Positions 1-7,556 of a stretch of DNA of 9,572 nucleotides are shown piece after piece; the stretch's first letter is position 1, and every line of letters begins with the position of its first letter. The notes under the pieces are model-generated. The model was not told the origin of the DNA. It did no database searches and was given only the letters and a program-made list of their open reading frames with translations. This stretch comes from Caldifarciminota bacterium UBA3079 (GTDB taxonomy: Bacteria; Hydrothermota; Tepidihabitantia; Tepidihabitantales; Tepidihabitantaceae): the NCBI GenBank assembly GCA_002366635.1, contig DFBN01000117.1:12181-21752 (forward strand), given 5' to 3'. The position numbers and the translations under genes were made by a program.

Positions 1-1
1 C

Positions 2-3000
2 AATATCATTGATGCGTTACGCTGGGTTCTGGGAGAACAGTCTTTTTCCCTTTTGCGCTGCAGCCGAAACGAAGACCTGATTTTCAGCGGCACTGACAGT
101 ATCCCTGCCAAGAATTATGCCGATGTCAGACTGGTCCTGTCAGACGATGAGCTTAAGCACAACGGGTCTGAGATTGAGCTAAGGCGCCGCTATTTCCGGT
201 CGGGTGAAAGCGAATATTTTCTTAACCGCCAGCCGTGTCGGCTTAAGGATATTCAAGAAGTTTTCCTGGGTTCTGGTATCGGCACCAAAGCGTATTCGAT
301 ATTTGACCTCAGACAGATGCGGGAGATTATCGCCGGCAATATCAGAAAGATGTTTGAGGAAGCCGCTACCCTTGCCAAATACCAGGATTCAAAAGCAGAC
401 TGCCAGCGCAAGCTGGAATTGACCGAGGCCGACCTGACCAGGCTGGATGATATCATCGCTGAAAGGGAACGGGTTGTGCGCAGTCTGCGCCGCCAGGCAG
501 GGAGGTTGCGTTCATATCAGCGTCTGAAGGAAAAAGAGAAAGGGTTCAGGCTTTTTGAACTCAAGGCCGAGTTTGACTCAACAGGCCGTGAGCTCGAAAG
601 GGTAGAAAAGGATGTGGCGATGCTGGAGCAGGCCGAGGCGCACAGGCTTACCGAAATCTCTGGGTTGGAAAAGGAATTGCAGCAACACCGCGGAAGGTTG
701 CGACAGGAGCATAGTCTGAAAGACGAGCTTGCCGAAACTGCGCGCAAAGCTCAACAAAAACAGACTAAGCTTGAAAGCCAGGTTCTGCTTTCCAAACAGC
801 GGGCTCAGTTCCTAAAACAGGATGCGGACCGGGCAAGAAAAGAGCGCTGCGAACTTGAAAAGGGCGTTGCCGTTCTCGAACAGACATTCAACCGGGCCCT
901 AGAATCGCTTTCCAAAGAGAATTCCGGGCACCAGGAGCTGGAAAAGGCGCTTGAGTTTGCGCAGGAGCAGACCCGTCGGGCTGAAAAGAAGCTGTATGAA
1001 CTGCGCCGCCACGAACAGACAGCGCGGGAATCTTTTCAGAATCTGCTTGAGCAACAGCACAATACCCGGCAAAATGTCGCTCATTTTGAAGCGGTGGCCC
1101 AGAATCAGGCAGATGCGATTGAAAGATTCCGAAGTGAAACCGAGGAACTGGGGCAACGAATCAGTCAGGCCCGAGATGACCTGACCGAAACCAGGCAGCG
1201 CATCGTTGAACTAATTTCAGCAATAAAGAATGAGCAGGAGCGGCTCAATGGACTGAAACTGAGATTTGCAAGCCTTGAAGAAGAACGCCGGCAACTGCAT
1301 CAGGATTTGTCAAAGGCACGCGACCGGAGAAACCGTCTTGAAAAGAAACTTGCTGTTCTGAACCGAACCAGTAGTTTGGATGAATGCCGGAAGATTCTCG
1401 GAAAGACGATTCTTGGAAGGATTAGCAAATTCCTGGATGTTGATAAAGGCTGGGAAAAGGCATGCGAAGCAGCCCTCCAGCCAGTGATGGATTTCTTGGT
1501 TACTGACCGCGAGCCGTCGCTGGAACAATTGACGAAACTGATTCGTGAAGGTCCGGAAAATGGTTGCGGCCTTGTCGGTGCCAGCAAGGAAGAGCCTGGT
1601 ACTCCTGGTGATTTTCCGAATGATAAGGCTATTATCGGTCGGCTTGGAGATTATGTGAAGCTGAAAGACACGGCACCTCAGGTTGTGCGCAATATAGTGA
1701 ATTCTTTCATTGTGGTTTCAGACGAGGTTGAGATTGAGCGTTTGGCAAAAATATATCCTGACTGGTCTTTTTTGACCAAGAGGGGTTGTGCCCGTTTTGC
1801 TGACGGCCGATTCGTTATTGGTGCCCGGCAAGGAAAACTGAGGGAAAAATCGGAAGAGCATAAGAATTCAGTAAAACTTCTTGCCGCTCTTTCGGCAAAA
1901 GAGAAAGACACCGAGAAACGGCTGGTCGAGATTGACAGACTGGTTGAGGATTCAAAGGAAAATCTCTCCGAGCTTGAGCAGCAGAAGGCATCGCTTAATG
2001 CAAGGCAAGAGTTGTTTGCTGCCAAGAAGGCCGAACTGGAACGGGATATGGAGCGGGTGCGTGCAGAATTGAACCGGACTGCTTCTGATAAGCACAGGAC
2101 TATTGAGAAGCTGACAGCAGAAAGAAAAAAGCTGGAAGGCCTGACCGAGAATGTCAAGAACCAGACCAGGGTAGTAAAAAAAGCCGGGGAGCAGAGAAAA
2201 GAACAGGAACATGAAGCAAAAACAAAACTTGAAGAAGCCGCTCAGCAATTGGCCAACCTGAACGAACAGCGGCACAAAGTTTCCCAGATTGAGACAGAAA
2301 CCAGCTATACCAAGCAGACGATTGAGGAACGCAAGCACAGAATCGCTGAGCTGGAAAAGGCCATGAACAAAGCGGAGGAGGATAGCAAGCAGATCGAGAA
2401 AGAAACAGCCATGCTTGCACCTCAGATTCGGAAGGCCCGCCAAGAGGTCGCCGATGCTGAAGCCAAAATCCGTCAGCTCGGAATCGCTGACTTGGCAATA
2501 GTAGAGGAACAGCTTGAAAAGAAACTTACCGAAATGCGCCATGCAAGGGAACAGAATCAGAATATACTGATGGAGCAGCGGCTCAAAAAGCACGAGTTGA
2601 AGCAGCGTCAGGCTGCGATTGTCCAGGAGGCGGCAGCAGAACAGGCGACTGATATTGCCCAGTTTGAACCCGAAGAGACTACCGATGTTACTGAAAGCCT
2701 TGCTGGTGTGCGGCGTAGGCTCGGCGCGCTTGGCAAAGTAAACCCATTGGCCCAGGAAGAATATGAACAGGAAAGGCAGGACCTTGAGCGACTGAACACC
2801 CAGCGTAACGATGTTGTATCGGCCCGGGAGAATCTTTTGCAGACTATGACTGAAATAGACCGACACGCGCGTGAGCAATTTCTTGATACTTACCAAAAGG
2901 TGCGTGCCGAGTTCAAAAATGTGTTCAGACAGATGTTCCTTGAAGGCGAAGCAGACCTGGTACTGGTTGACGAGAAGAGACCTTTGGAATCTGAGATTGC

Positions 3001-3343
3001 AATTGTAGCCCGGCCCGGCGGTAAGAATCCCAAACGACTGGAACAACTTTCAGATGGAGAAAAGGCACTTCTGGCAGTATCGTTACTTTTTGCATTTTAC
3101 CGTGTGAAACCGGCCCCGTTCTGTTTTCTGGATGAAGTTGATGCGCCGCTCGATGATGCCAATGTGGGTCGTTTTGCCGAATATCTCAAATCAATTTCTA
3201 ATACTACTCAGGTTGTTATCATCACTCACAACCGGCTTACGGTCCAGCGGGCCAATGCACTTTTCGGGGTTACCGCACAGCAACCGGGTATTTCCAAGCT
3301 TGTTTCAGTCAGCTTGGCGGACTACCGGACAGGTAATGCATAA
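2..3343 (+). CDS. smc: Chromosome segregation ATPase SMC, 5'-partial
   Basis: SMC is the ATPase of bacterial condensin, which compacts and separates sister chromosomes with ScpA/ScpB. The reading frame is open from base 2 and its first codons read NIIDALRWVLGEQS, the segment that directly follows the SMC Walker A. The gene therefore starts upstream, and the TTG at 53 is an internal Leu. Roughly 35-45 residues are missing; 1113 are visible, so the full protein would have a normal SMC length (about 1150). Order: N-terminal ATPase lobe to about nt 390, first coiled-coil arm to about 1370, hinge about 1376-1840, second arm to about 2900, then the C-terminal lobe with signature LSDGEK (3047-3064), Walker B FLDEVDAPLDD (D at 3131, E at 3134), and the H-loop THN before a typical GVT...LVSVSL end. 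Several hallmark positions are altered: LRCSRNED for LRGGKMED, no Q-loop Gln in the usual place, and LSDGE for LSGGE. It overlaps ftsY by 8 bp, so the two are probably cotranscribed. Confidence 0.96.
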   Translation, partial: NIIDALRWVLGEQSFSLLRCSRNEDLIFSGTDSIPAKNYADVRLVLSDDELKHNGSEIELRRRYFRSGESEYFLNRQPCRLKDIQEVFLGSGIGTKAYSIFDLRQMREIIAGNIRKMFEEAATLAKYQDSKADCQRKLELTEADLTRLDDIIAERERVVRSLRRQAGRLRSYQRLKEKEKGFRLFELKAEFDSTGRELERVEKDVAMLEQAEAHRLTEISGLEKELQQHRGRLRQEHSLKDELAETARKAQQKQTKLESQVLLSKQRAQFLKQDADRARKERCELEKGVAVLEQTFNRALESLSKENSGHQELEKALEFAQEQTRRAEKKLYELRRHEQTARESFQNLLEQQHNTRQNVAHFEAVAQNQADAIERFRSETEELGQRISQARDDLTETRQRIVELISAIKNEQERLNGLKLRFASLEEERRQLHQDLSKARDRRNRLEKKLAVLNRTSSLDECRKILGKTILGRISKFLDVDKGWEKACEAALQPVMDFLVTDREPSLEQLTKLIREGPENGCGLVGASKEEPGTPGDFPNDKAIIGRLGDYVKLKDTAPQVVRNIVNSFIVVSDEVEIERLAKIYPDWSFLTKRGCARFADGRFVIGARQGKLREKSEEHKNSVKLLAALSAKEKDTEKRLVEIDRLVEDSKENLSELEQQKASLNARQELFAAKKAELERDMERVRAELNRTASDKHRTIEKLTAERKKLEGLTENVKNQTRVVKKAGEQRKEQEHEAKTKLEEAAQQLANLNEQRHKVSQIETETSYTKQTIEERKHRIAELEKAMNKAEEDSKQIEKETAMLAPQIRKARQEVADAEAKIRQLGIADLAIVEEQLEKKLTEMRHAREQNQNILMEQRLKKHELKQRQAAIVQEAAAEQATDIAQFEPEETTDVTESLAGVRRRLGALGKVNPLAQEEYEQERQDLERLNTQRNDVVSARENLLQTMTEIDRHAREQFLDTYQKVRAEFKNVFRQMFLEGEADLVLVDEKRPLESEIAIVARPGGKNPKRLEQLSDGEKALLAVSLLFAFYRVKPAPFCFLDEVDAPLDDANVGRFAEYLKSISNTTQVVIITHNRLTVQRANALFGVTAQQPGISKLVSVSLADYRTGNA

Positions 3344-4223
3344 GTCAGACACGAACCGCACTTCCCGAACAGGTCTCAGTCTAAGCAGGCTCAAGCAGAG
3401 GCTTGCCAAGACGCGAGATATTTTCAGGCGGCTGCTTACTGCTGAGAGCGATGAAGAATTAGAAGAACTCCTGCTGGCCGCAGATGTCGGAGTGAATACG
3501 GCACCGAACCTTGTCCGAAAGGCAAGATTTGCCGGCAATAACCGACAAGCAGTATTGAAACAGGAAATAATCCGATTGCTGGCATCTGGTTCTAAACCTC
3601 TTAGACAGACAACCAGACCCAAGGTGATAATGGTTGTGGGCGTAAACGGCTCAGGAAAGACGACAACGGTCGGCAAGCTCTGTTATTATTACAGCCGGCA
3701 AGGACAGAAAGTAGTAGTAGCGGCGGCTGACACTTACCGGGATGCGGCTTCAGAACAGCTGGGTATCTGGGCTGTGAGGGCCGGTGTCGAACTGGTTTCT
3801 TCTATCCGTGGCCAGGATGCTGCAGCCGTGGCCTATGATGCAATATCAAAAGGATTGAGCAAAAAGCAGGACATCGTGCTCGTTGATACTGCGGGTCGGC
3901 TGCACACAAGGCAGGATTTAATGGCAGAAGTTGTCAAGATAAAACGCGTTTGTGGCAAGGTGCGAACCGGAGCGCCCGATGAAATTTGGCTGGTGCTAGA
4001 TGCGACAGTAGGACAGAATGGTTTGCGCCAGGCACGCGCTTTTCACGAACAGCTCGGGCTTACCGGTATCATCGTTGCCAAGCTTGACGGCACTGCTAAA
4101 GGCGGAATTCTGATTCCAATTGCATTGGAACTCCGCCTTCCCATCCGGTTTATTGGAACGGGTGAAGGCGTCAAAGATATTGAGCCGTTTGACCCTGAAG
4201 CATATACCAACGCTTTGTTCTAA
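3336..4223 (+). CDS. ftsY: Signal recognition particle receptor FtsY
   Basis: FtsY is the membrane-associated SRP receptor GTPase. It pairs with Ffh to deliver ribosomes making membrane proteins to SecYEG. The chosen ATG at 3336 gives 295 aa, a minimal NG-domain form without the long acidic A domain of E. coli FtsY. The frame is open further upstream (an ATG at 3132), but that stretch lies inside the conserved SMC C-terminus in another frame. The N-terminus has a basic, probably amphipathic helix (about residues 13-32), then a typical N-domain ending in LLLAADVGV. GTPase motifs: P-loop GVNGSGKTTT (102-111), DTYRDAASEQL for the usual DTFRAAA.EQL, DTAGR (184-188), LVLDATVGQN, AKLDGTAKGG (248-257) and FIGTGEGVKDIEPFD. 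The base-recognition motif is AKLD rather than the usual TKLD. Its start overlaps the smc stop by 8 bp; no useful Shine-Dalgarno is visible, so translational coupling is likely. Its stop overlaps the convergent HEAT gene's stop. Confidence 0.96.
   Translation: MHKSDTNRTSRTGLSLSRLKQRLAKTRDIFRRLLTAESDEELEELLLAADVGVNTAPNLVRKARFAGNNRQAVLKQEIIRLLASGSKPLRQTTRPKVIMVVGVNGSGKTTTVGKLCYYYSRQGQKVVVAAADTYRDAASEQLGIWAVRAGVELVSSIRGQDAAAVAYDAISKGLSKKQDIVLVDTAGRLHTRQDLMAEVVKIKRVCGKVRTGAPDEIWLVLDATVGQNGLRQARAFHEQLGLTGIIVAKLDGTAKGGILIPIALELRLPIRFIGTGEGVKDIEPFDPEAYTNALF
4099..4139 (+). other. Two-tier perfect hairpin inside ftsY
   Basis: AAGGCGGA (4099-4106) is exactly complementary to TCCGCCTT (4132-4139). Inside it, TTCCAAT (4114-4120) pairs exactly with ATTGGAA (4124-4130) around the triloop TGC. 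The arms are separated by a 7-nt/1-nt internal loop. The element codes for the conserved AKGGILIPIALELRL region, so it may arise from coding constraint alone. No T-tract follows, so it is not a standard intrinsic terminator. It lies about 85 bp before the ftsY stop. Confidence 0.45.
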
Positions 4224-5848
4224 TCTTCAGGAGAATCTCCCTCGGGTTGCTGGCCGGATGCTATCGGCTCAAGGATTTCAATCGCCCAGCGTGCTGCGCG
4301 TTTCACTTTACCGGATTCCTTGCTGAAAGGCCAAGGCCGGGCCATTTTGAGGAGTCGGTTTAGCACTTTTGTGGCACGCAAAGCAACGAGCCCTTCAATG
4401 GCTGCAATCTGCAGTTCTGTTTCAGGCGAGTCAAGGGTCGTGGTCAGAAACGGCAATGCAACCGGATTCCCTATTTGGCCCAGGGCTCTGAGTGCATTGG
4501 TTTGCACCAGAACGGCTCCATCTTTCAGGCATTCGAGCAGAGACATAGTAGCCCGATAGTCACGCAGTTTGCCCAAGGCTTCTACTGCCATCGCGCGGAC
4601 GATTGTATTCCGGTCCTTCAGTGCCTGGATGAGCGATGGAACGGCTTTGTTCTCACGGATTTCGCCAAGTGCCTGGGCCGATACTATTCTGACCCAGGCA
4701 GTTCTGTCGGCGAGGCCAGAAATCAGTTTTTCGACTGCACCTTTGTGGCGCAGACGGCCGAGTACATCAGTGGCTCGGATTCTGGTTTCCGTCCTCTTGC
4801 TGGTAAGGAGACGGATTAGAGGGTCAATCGCATATTTCTCAAGCCGCTCAAGACCGTTCGCTGCTGCGGCCGCCACTTTTGGGTCTTCGTCTTCAAGCAC
4901 TGAGGCAAGCAGTTCGGCCGAGCGATGGTTCTTGATTCGACCAAGAGCAGAAGCAACCGCAAGCCTGACCTGGGCTTCAGGGTCCTGGGTGGTGTGGGCC
5001 AAGGCATCAATCGCAGCTGGGTTCCCGATAAGCCCGAGGATTTCTGCGGTTGAGGAACGGACTGTCGGATTTTCATGGCTCAAGGCTTCTTCCAGAGGCA
5101 GAACCGCGGCACTGCCATCGGCCAATAACGAACTCATGGCCCCGATTCGTTCACTCAGGTTATCTGAATCCAGCAGACGAATAAGCGGGTCGATAGTGCC
5201 GCGGCTGATATAGCGCAGGGCTTTTTCAGCAACTTCCCGCACATCAGGGTTTGGGTCATCCCCGGCAATATTGGCAAGCGTGCGTGCAGCTTTATGGCTT
5301 CCGATGCGGCCGAGCGCAGAAGCGGCTGCGATTCTGACCGCAGGGTTATCGTCAGCCAATTCGTCAAGTAATGGGTCAACCGCGGATTTCTCTTTGAGCT
5401 CGCCGAGCGCAGAAGCGGCTGCGATTCTGACCGGCGCGACAAGGTCACACAACAGGTCGAGAAGACCTGGAATCGCTTTTGGCGTGTCGATTCTTCCTAA
5501 CGCGCGGGCGATTTCGGCACGCACCTCGGGTTCTCTGTCAATGAGATGTCGGAAGAGAATATCCAACCCCTTTTCAGAGCGCAGCCGGCCCAGAAGTTTA
5601 GGAATTACAGTATCGAAAGGGCCTTCCCAATTTTTGAGGTAGTTAATTACGGGTTCGACCGCAATCGGGCCGAGCGCTGCCAAGGCTTCACCTACTTTGT
5701 TGCGAACCTCCGGGTTTCTGTCCGCAAGCACCAGCACGAGCGCACCAGCAGCTTCATCACCGCCTAAACGGCGGAGGTCCTCAATCGCTTTTATTTTTGT
5801 GGTCTGGTCAGAAGCCCAGAGCCGACTGATGAGTGCCTGGATACTCAA
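4220..5848 (-). CDS. HEAT-like repeat protein of unknown role
   Basis: This 542-aa protein consists almost entirely of about 16 tandem units of roughly 31 residues of the HEAT/PBS-lyase type. Each follows the pattern xVRxxAAxALGxIxxxxAxxxLxxxLxDxxP. Examples are PVRIAAASALGEL, AVRIAAASALGRI, QVRLAVASALGRI and WVRIVSAQALGEI. Such units stack into an alpha solenoid used for protein binding. No catalytic domain, signal peptide or membrane segment is visible, so it is probably a cytoplasmic scaffold. The tail is Pro/Glu/Asp-rich. An in-frame TGA lies ten codons upstream of the proposed TTG start at 5848 and no in-frame ATG or GTG lies between them, so TTG is the best start; it has no Shine-Dalgarno. 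The stop TAG overlaps the ftsY TAA (CTAA). Small HEAT proteins in phycobilin enzymes share the repeat, but nothing here supports that chemistry. Its place between smc-ftsY and parAB is suggestive only. Confidence 0.9.
   Translation of the reverse strand: MSIQALISRLWASDQTTKIKAIEDLRRLGGDEAAGALVLVLADRNPEVRNKVGEALAALGPIAVEPVINYLKNWEGPFDTVIPKLLGRLRSEKGLDILFRHLIDREPEVRAEIARALGRIDTPKAIPGLLDLLCDLVAPVRIAAASALGELKEKSAVDPLLDELADDNPAVRIAAASALGRIGSHKAARTLANIAGDDPNPDVREVAEKALRYISRGTIDPLIRLLDSDNLSERIGAMSSLLADGSAAVLPLEEALSHENPTVRSSTAEILGLIGNPAAIDALAHTTQDPEAQVRLAVASALGRIKNHRSAELLASVLEDEDPKVAAAAANGLERLEKYAIDPLIRLLTSKRTETRIRATDVLGRLRHKGAVEKLISGLADRTAWVRIVSAQALGEIRENKAVPSLIQALKDRNTIVRAMAVEALGKLRDYRATMSLLECLKDGAVLVQTNALRALGQIGNPVALPFLTTTLDSPETELQIAAIEGLVALRATKVLNRLLKMARPWPFSKESGKVKRAARWAIEILEPIASGQQPEGDSPED
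5309..5433 (-). repeat. Exact 32-bp tandem-unit repeat in HEAT gene
   Basis: Bases 5309-5340 and 5402-5433 are identical over 32 bp. They are 93 bp apart, exactly one 31-codon repeat unit, and encode the VRIAAASALG helix of two neighbouring HEAT units. Other units encode the same helix with clearly different codons (for example around 4945-4975 and 4660-4695). The match therefore points to recent duplication or gene conversion rather than protein constraint alone. Confidence 0.85.
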
Positions 5849-5882
5849 ATTTTCTATACTAAATACTGCATCTCAATGTCGA
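5849..5882 (-). promoter_or_regulatory. Possible HEAT-gene promoter
   Basis: On the minus strand TCGACA (5882-5877) resembles a -35 box. Two -10 candidates follow: TATAGA (5858-5853, 18-bp spacer) or TAGTAT (5861-5856, 15-bp spacer). Either would start transcription within a few bases of the TTG start codon, leaving little or no leader. The ambiguity keeps confidence low. Confidence 0.3.
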
Positions 5883-5906
5883 AATAGTCAAGGTTCAATT
5901 TACCAT

Positions 5907-5934
5907 TTGACACGGTAGTTCGTTCTATTAGATT
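5907..5934 (+). promoter_or_regulatory. parA operon promoter, probably leaderless
   Basis: A consensus -35 TTGACA (5907-5912) is followed by a 16-bp spacer and the -10-like TAGATT (5929-5934). Six bases then separate it from the parA ATG, which puts the expected transcription start at or beside the A of that ATG. AGG directly abuts the ATG, too close to act as a Shine-Dalgarno. The lipoprotein gene at 8362 has the same geometry, which strengthens the call. Confidence 0.55.
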
Positions 5935-5940
5935 AGCAGG

Positions 5941-6720
5941 ATGGCAAAGCGTCTGGCAATCTGTAATCAGAAAGGCGGCGTTGGCAAAACCACCACTTCG
6001 GTCAATCTGGCCGCAACCCTCGCCCGCCGGACAGGCAAAGTGTTACTCGTCGATTTGGACCCGCAGGCGCACGCTACGCTTGGTTTGGGGGTTGACCGCT
6101 CAAAGCTTGAGGTATCGGTGTATGAGACGCTTGTTGAGGCACAACGGGTTGAAGAAGCGATTCTGCATGATCGGTCCGAGCAGCTTGACCTTTTGCCAGG
6201 GTCGATTGACCTTGCCGGTGCAGAAGCAGAACTGGTTGAGGCACCTGAGCGTGAGTTCAGGCTTGTCCGAGCGCTCGGGTTGATCGAACCAAAGTACCAG
6301 TTTATGATAATTGATTGTCCGCCTTCGCTTGGGATTCTGACAATCAACGGTCTCGTGGCAGCACACGACGTGCTTGTGCCGGTGCAAGCCGAGTATTATG
6401 CGCTTGAGGGAATTTCACGGTTGCTTGACACCATCAGCCTGGTGCGTCAGAGTTTGAATCCTACGCTTGAAATAAAAGGGGTGCTGATGACGATGTATTC
6501 TTCCCGATTGAATCTGGCAAAGCAAGTAGCGGCCGAGGTGCGGAGTTTTTTTGGCGAGCAGGTTTTCGATACAGTGGTGCCGCGCAGCGTTCGGCTGGCT
6601 GAGGCGCCCAGTTTTGGCAAAACTATTTTTGATTACGATGGTCATTCTGCTGGTGCGCAGGCGTATTCGTCACTGGCAGATGAATTGCTTGCCCGGTACC
6701 AGAAAGCCGAAGAATTATGA
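5941..6720 (+). CDS. parA: Chromosome partitioning ATPase ParA/Soj
   Basis: ParA is a DNA-bound ATPase that, with ParB-parS, positions and separates chromosome origins; in some bacteria Soj also controls DnaA. This is a 259-aa chromosomal-type (small) ParA without an N-terminal DNA-binding extension. The deviant Walker A KGGVGKTT spans 11-18, with signature Lys11 and Lys16. The switch motif VDLDPQ has Asp40. Walker B IIDCPPS has Asp125, and the C-terminal part carries the typical VPRSVRLAEAPSFG. The start is secure: the first in-frame stop upstream is TAG at 5929-5931 and no other ATG, GTG or TTG intervenes. It leads an operon; its stop overlaps the parB start as ATGA. No key residue is missing. 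Initiation appears to be Shine-Dalgarno-independent. Confidence 0.97.
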   Translation: MAKRLAICNQKGGVGKTTTSVNLAATLARRTGKVLLVDLDPQAHATLGLGVDRSKLEVSVYETLVEAQRVEEAILHDRSEQLDLLPGSIDLAGAEAELVEAPEREFRLVRALGLIEPKYQFMIIDCPPSLGILTINGLVAAHDVLVPVQAEYYALEGISRLLDTISLVRQSLNPTLEIKGVLMTMYSSRLNLAKQVAAEVRSFFGEQVFDTVVPRSVRLAEAPSFGKTIFDYDGHSAGAQAYSSLADELLARYQKAEEL

Positions 6721-7556
6721 AGCGGAAGGCTTTGGGTAAAGGTATCAGGGCGATAATCCCGGAGAAAACGCGGCTGGCTATGACTACCGAGGCCCGGACG
6801 ATTAGGATTGATGAAATAAGGACAAATCCGTTTCAGCCCCGGGAACACGCCAGAGAGAATCTTCACGAGTTGGTGGCATCGATAAAGGCGAACGGCGTGT
6901 TGCAGCCAGTTCTAGTGCGACGCCGGCGTGACGGCTATGAACTGGTGGTGGGTGAACGCCGTCTGCGTGCGGCAAAACAGGCCGGACTTGATTCGATTCC
7001 CGCAGTTGTGCGTTCGGTAAGCGATCGAGAAATGCTTGTGCTGGCACTTGTGGAGAATCTCCAGCGTCAGAATCTGAACCCGATTGAAGAGGCGATGGCC
7101 TACAGGCGGCTGGCCAGTGAATTTAACCTGACCCATGAGGTAATTGCCAGCACCGTGGGCAAGGACCGTTCTACTGTTACTAATGTGCTCAGACTTCTGA
7201 CTTTGCCTTACAAGGTGCGAGATGCCTTGGCCGCTGGCAAAATCAGTGCGGGCCATGCCCGGACGCTTCTTTCTCTGACGAGCCGGCGCGAACAGGTCGA
7301 GCTGGCCGAGCAAATCCTTAAAGAAGGGCTTTCGGTTCGGGCGGTCGAGAAACTCTGTGCCAAGCATAAGGACAAACCGAAAACGAGACTTAAGGAAAAG
7401 GATATTCACATTCAGGAAATTGAAGAACGATTGCAGGAAAAGTTTGGAACCCAGGTTCATATTATGCCTGCGAAGCACGGACGGGGCCGGGTGGTTATTG
7501 AATATTTCTCAGAAGAAGACCTGGACAGATTGATTCGCATTATCTATGGCCCGTAA
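6717..7556 (+). CDS. parB: Chromosome partitioning protein ParB/Spo0J
   Basis: ParB is a CTP-dependent DNA clamp that loads at parS sites, spreads along DNA, stimulates ParA and recruits SMC. It is 279 aa, the usual length. Visible parts: a basic N-terminal LGKGIRAIIP segment (6-15, the ParA-contact motif, usually LGRGL.ALI), NPFQPR (37-42), CTP-site motif GERRLRAA (79-86), ENLQRQNLNPIEEA (113-126), helix-turn-helix around 138-161 ending GKDRSTVTNVLRLLTLP, and a C-terminal dimerisation domain from about 228. Its ATG overlaps the parA TGA by 4 bp, and its end overlaps the M23 gene by 11 bp, so all three are probably made from one mRNA by coupled translation. I found no convincing parS palindrome within the window. 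Confidence 0.97.
   Translation: MKRKALGKGIRAIIPEKTRLAMTTEARTIRIDEIRTNPFQPREHARENLHELVASIKANGVLQPVLVRRRRDGYELVVGERRLRAAKQAGLDSIPAVVRSVSDREMLVLALVENLQRQNLNPIEEAMAYRRLASEFNLTHEVIASTVGKDRSTVTNVLRLLTLPYKVRDALAAGKISAGHARTLLSLTSRREQVELAEQILKEGLSVRAVEKLCAKHKDKPKTRLKEKDIHIQEIEERLQEKFGTQVHIMPAKHGRGRVVIEYFSEEDLDRLIRIIYGP

Noticed and set aside
53..55. TTG as the start codon of smc
   Set aside because: The frame is open to base 2 and the preceding codons encode conserved SMC sequence (NIIDALRWVLGEQS), so the gene starts outside the window.
1952..3046. 364-codon open frame antisense to smc
   Set aside because: It is opposite the conserved SMC coiled coil. Its Leu/Phe/Cys-rich translation is what reverse reading of Glu/Lys/Gln-rich codons gives, and no domain is recognisable.
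3132..3335. Longer ftsY from an ATG at 3132
   Set aside because: This stretch lies within the conserved SMC C-terminal lobe in another frame, and its translation does not look like FtsY. The ATG at 3336 begins the typical N-terminal helix.
4569..5213. 214-codon Ser/Arg-rich open frame opposite the HEAT gene
   Set aside because: It is a shadow produced by the repetitive, regular codon pattern of the HEAT units; it has no family features.
4220..5848. CRISPR or tandem DNA repeat array
   Set aside because: The periodicity is the 93-bp HEAT codon unit in an open reading frame, with only one exact 32-bp match; there are no uniform repeats and spacers.
5854..5871. Minus-strand five-codon ATG mini-ORF before the HEAT gene
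   Set aside because: ATG CAG TAT TTA GTA TAG exists, but it would lie in or upstream of the likely promoter and has no Shine-Dalgarno or attenuator-like structure.
5941..7556. parS site near parAB
   Set aside because: Scanning by eye for TGTTTCACGTGAAACA-like palindromes gave only half-site resemblances such as TTTCACGG at about 6414 and GTGTGAAACC at about 3102. None is a palindrome.
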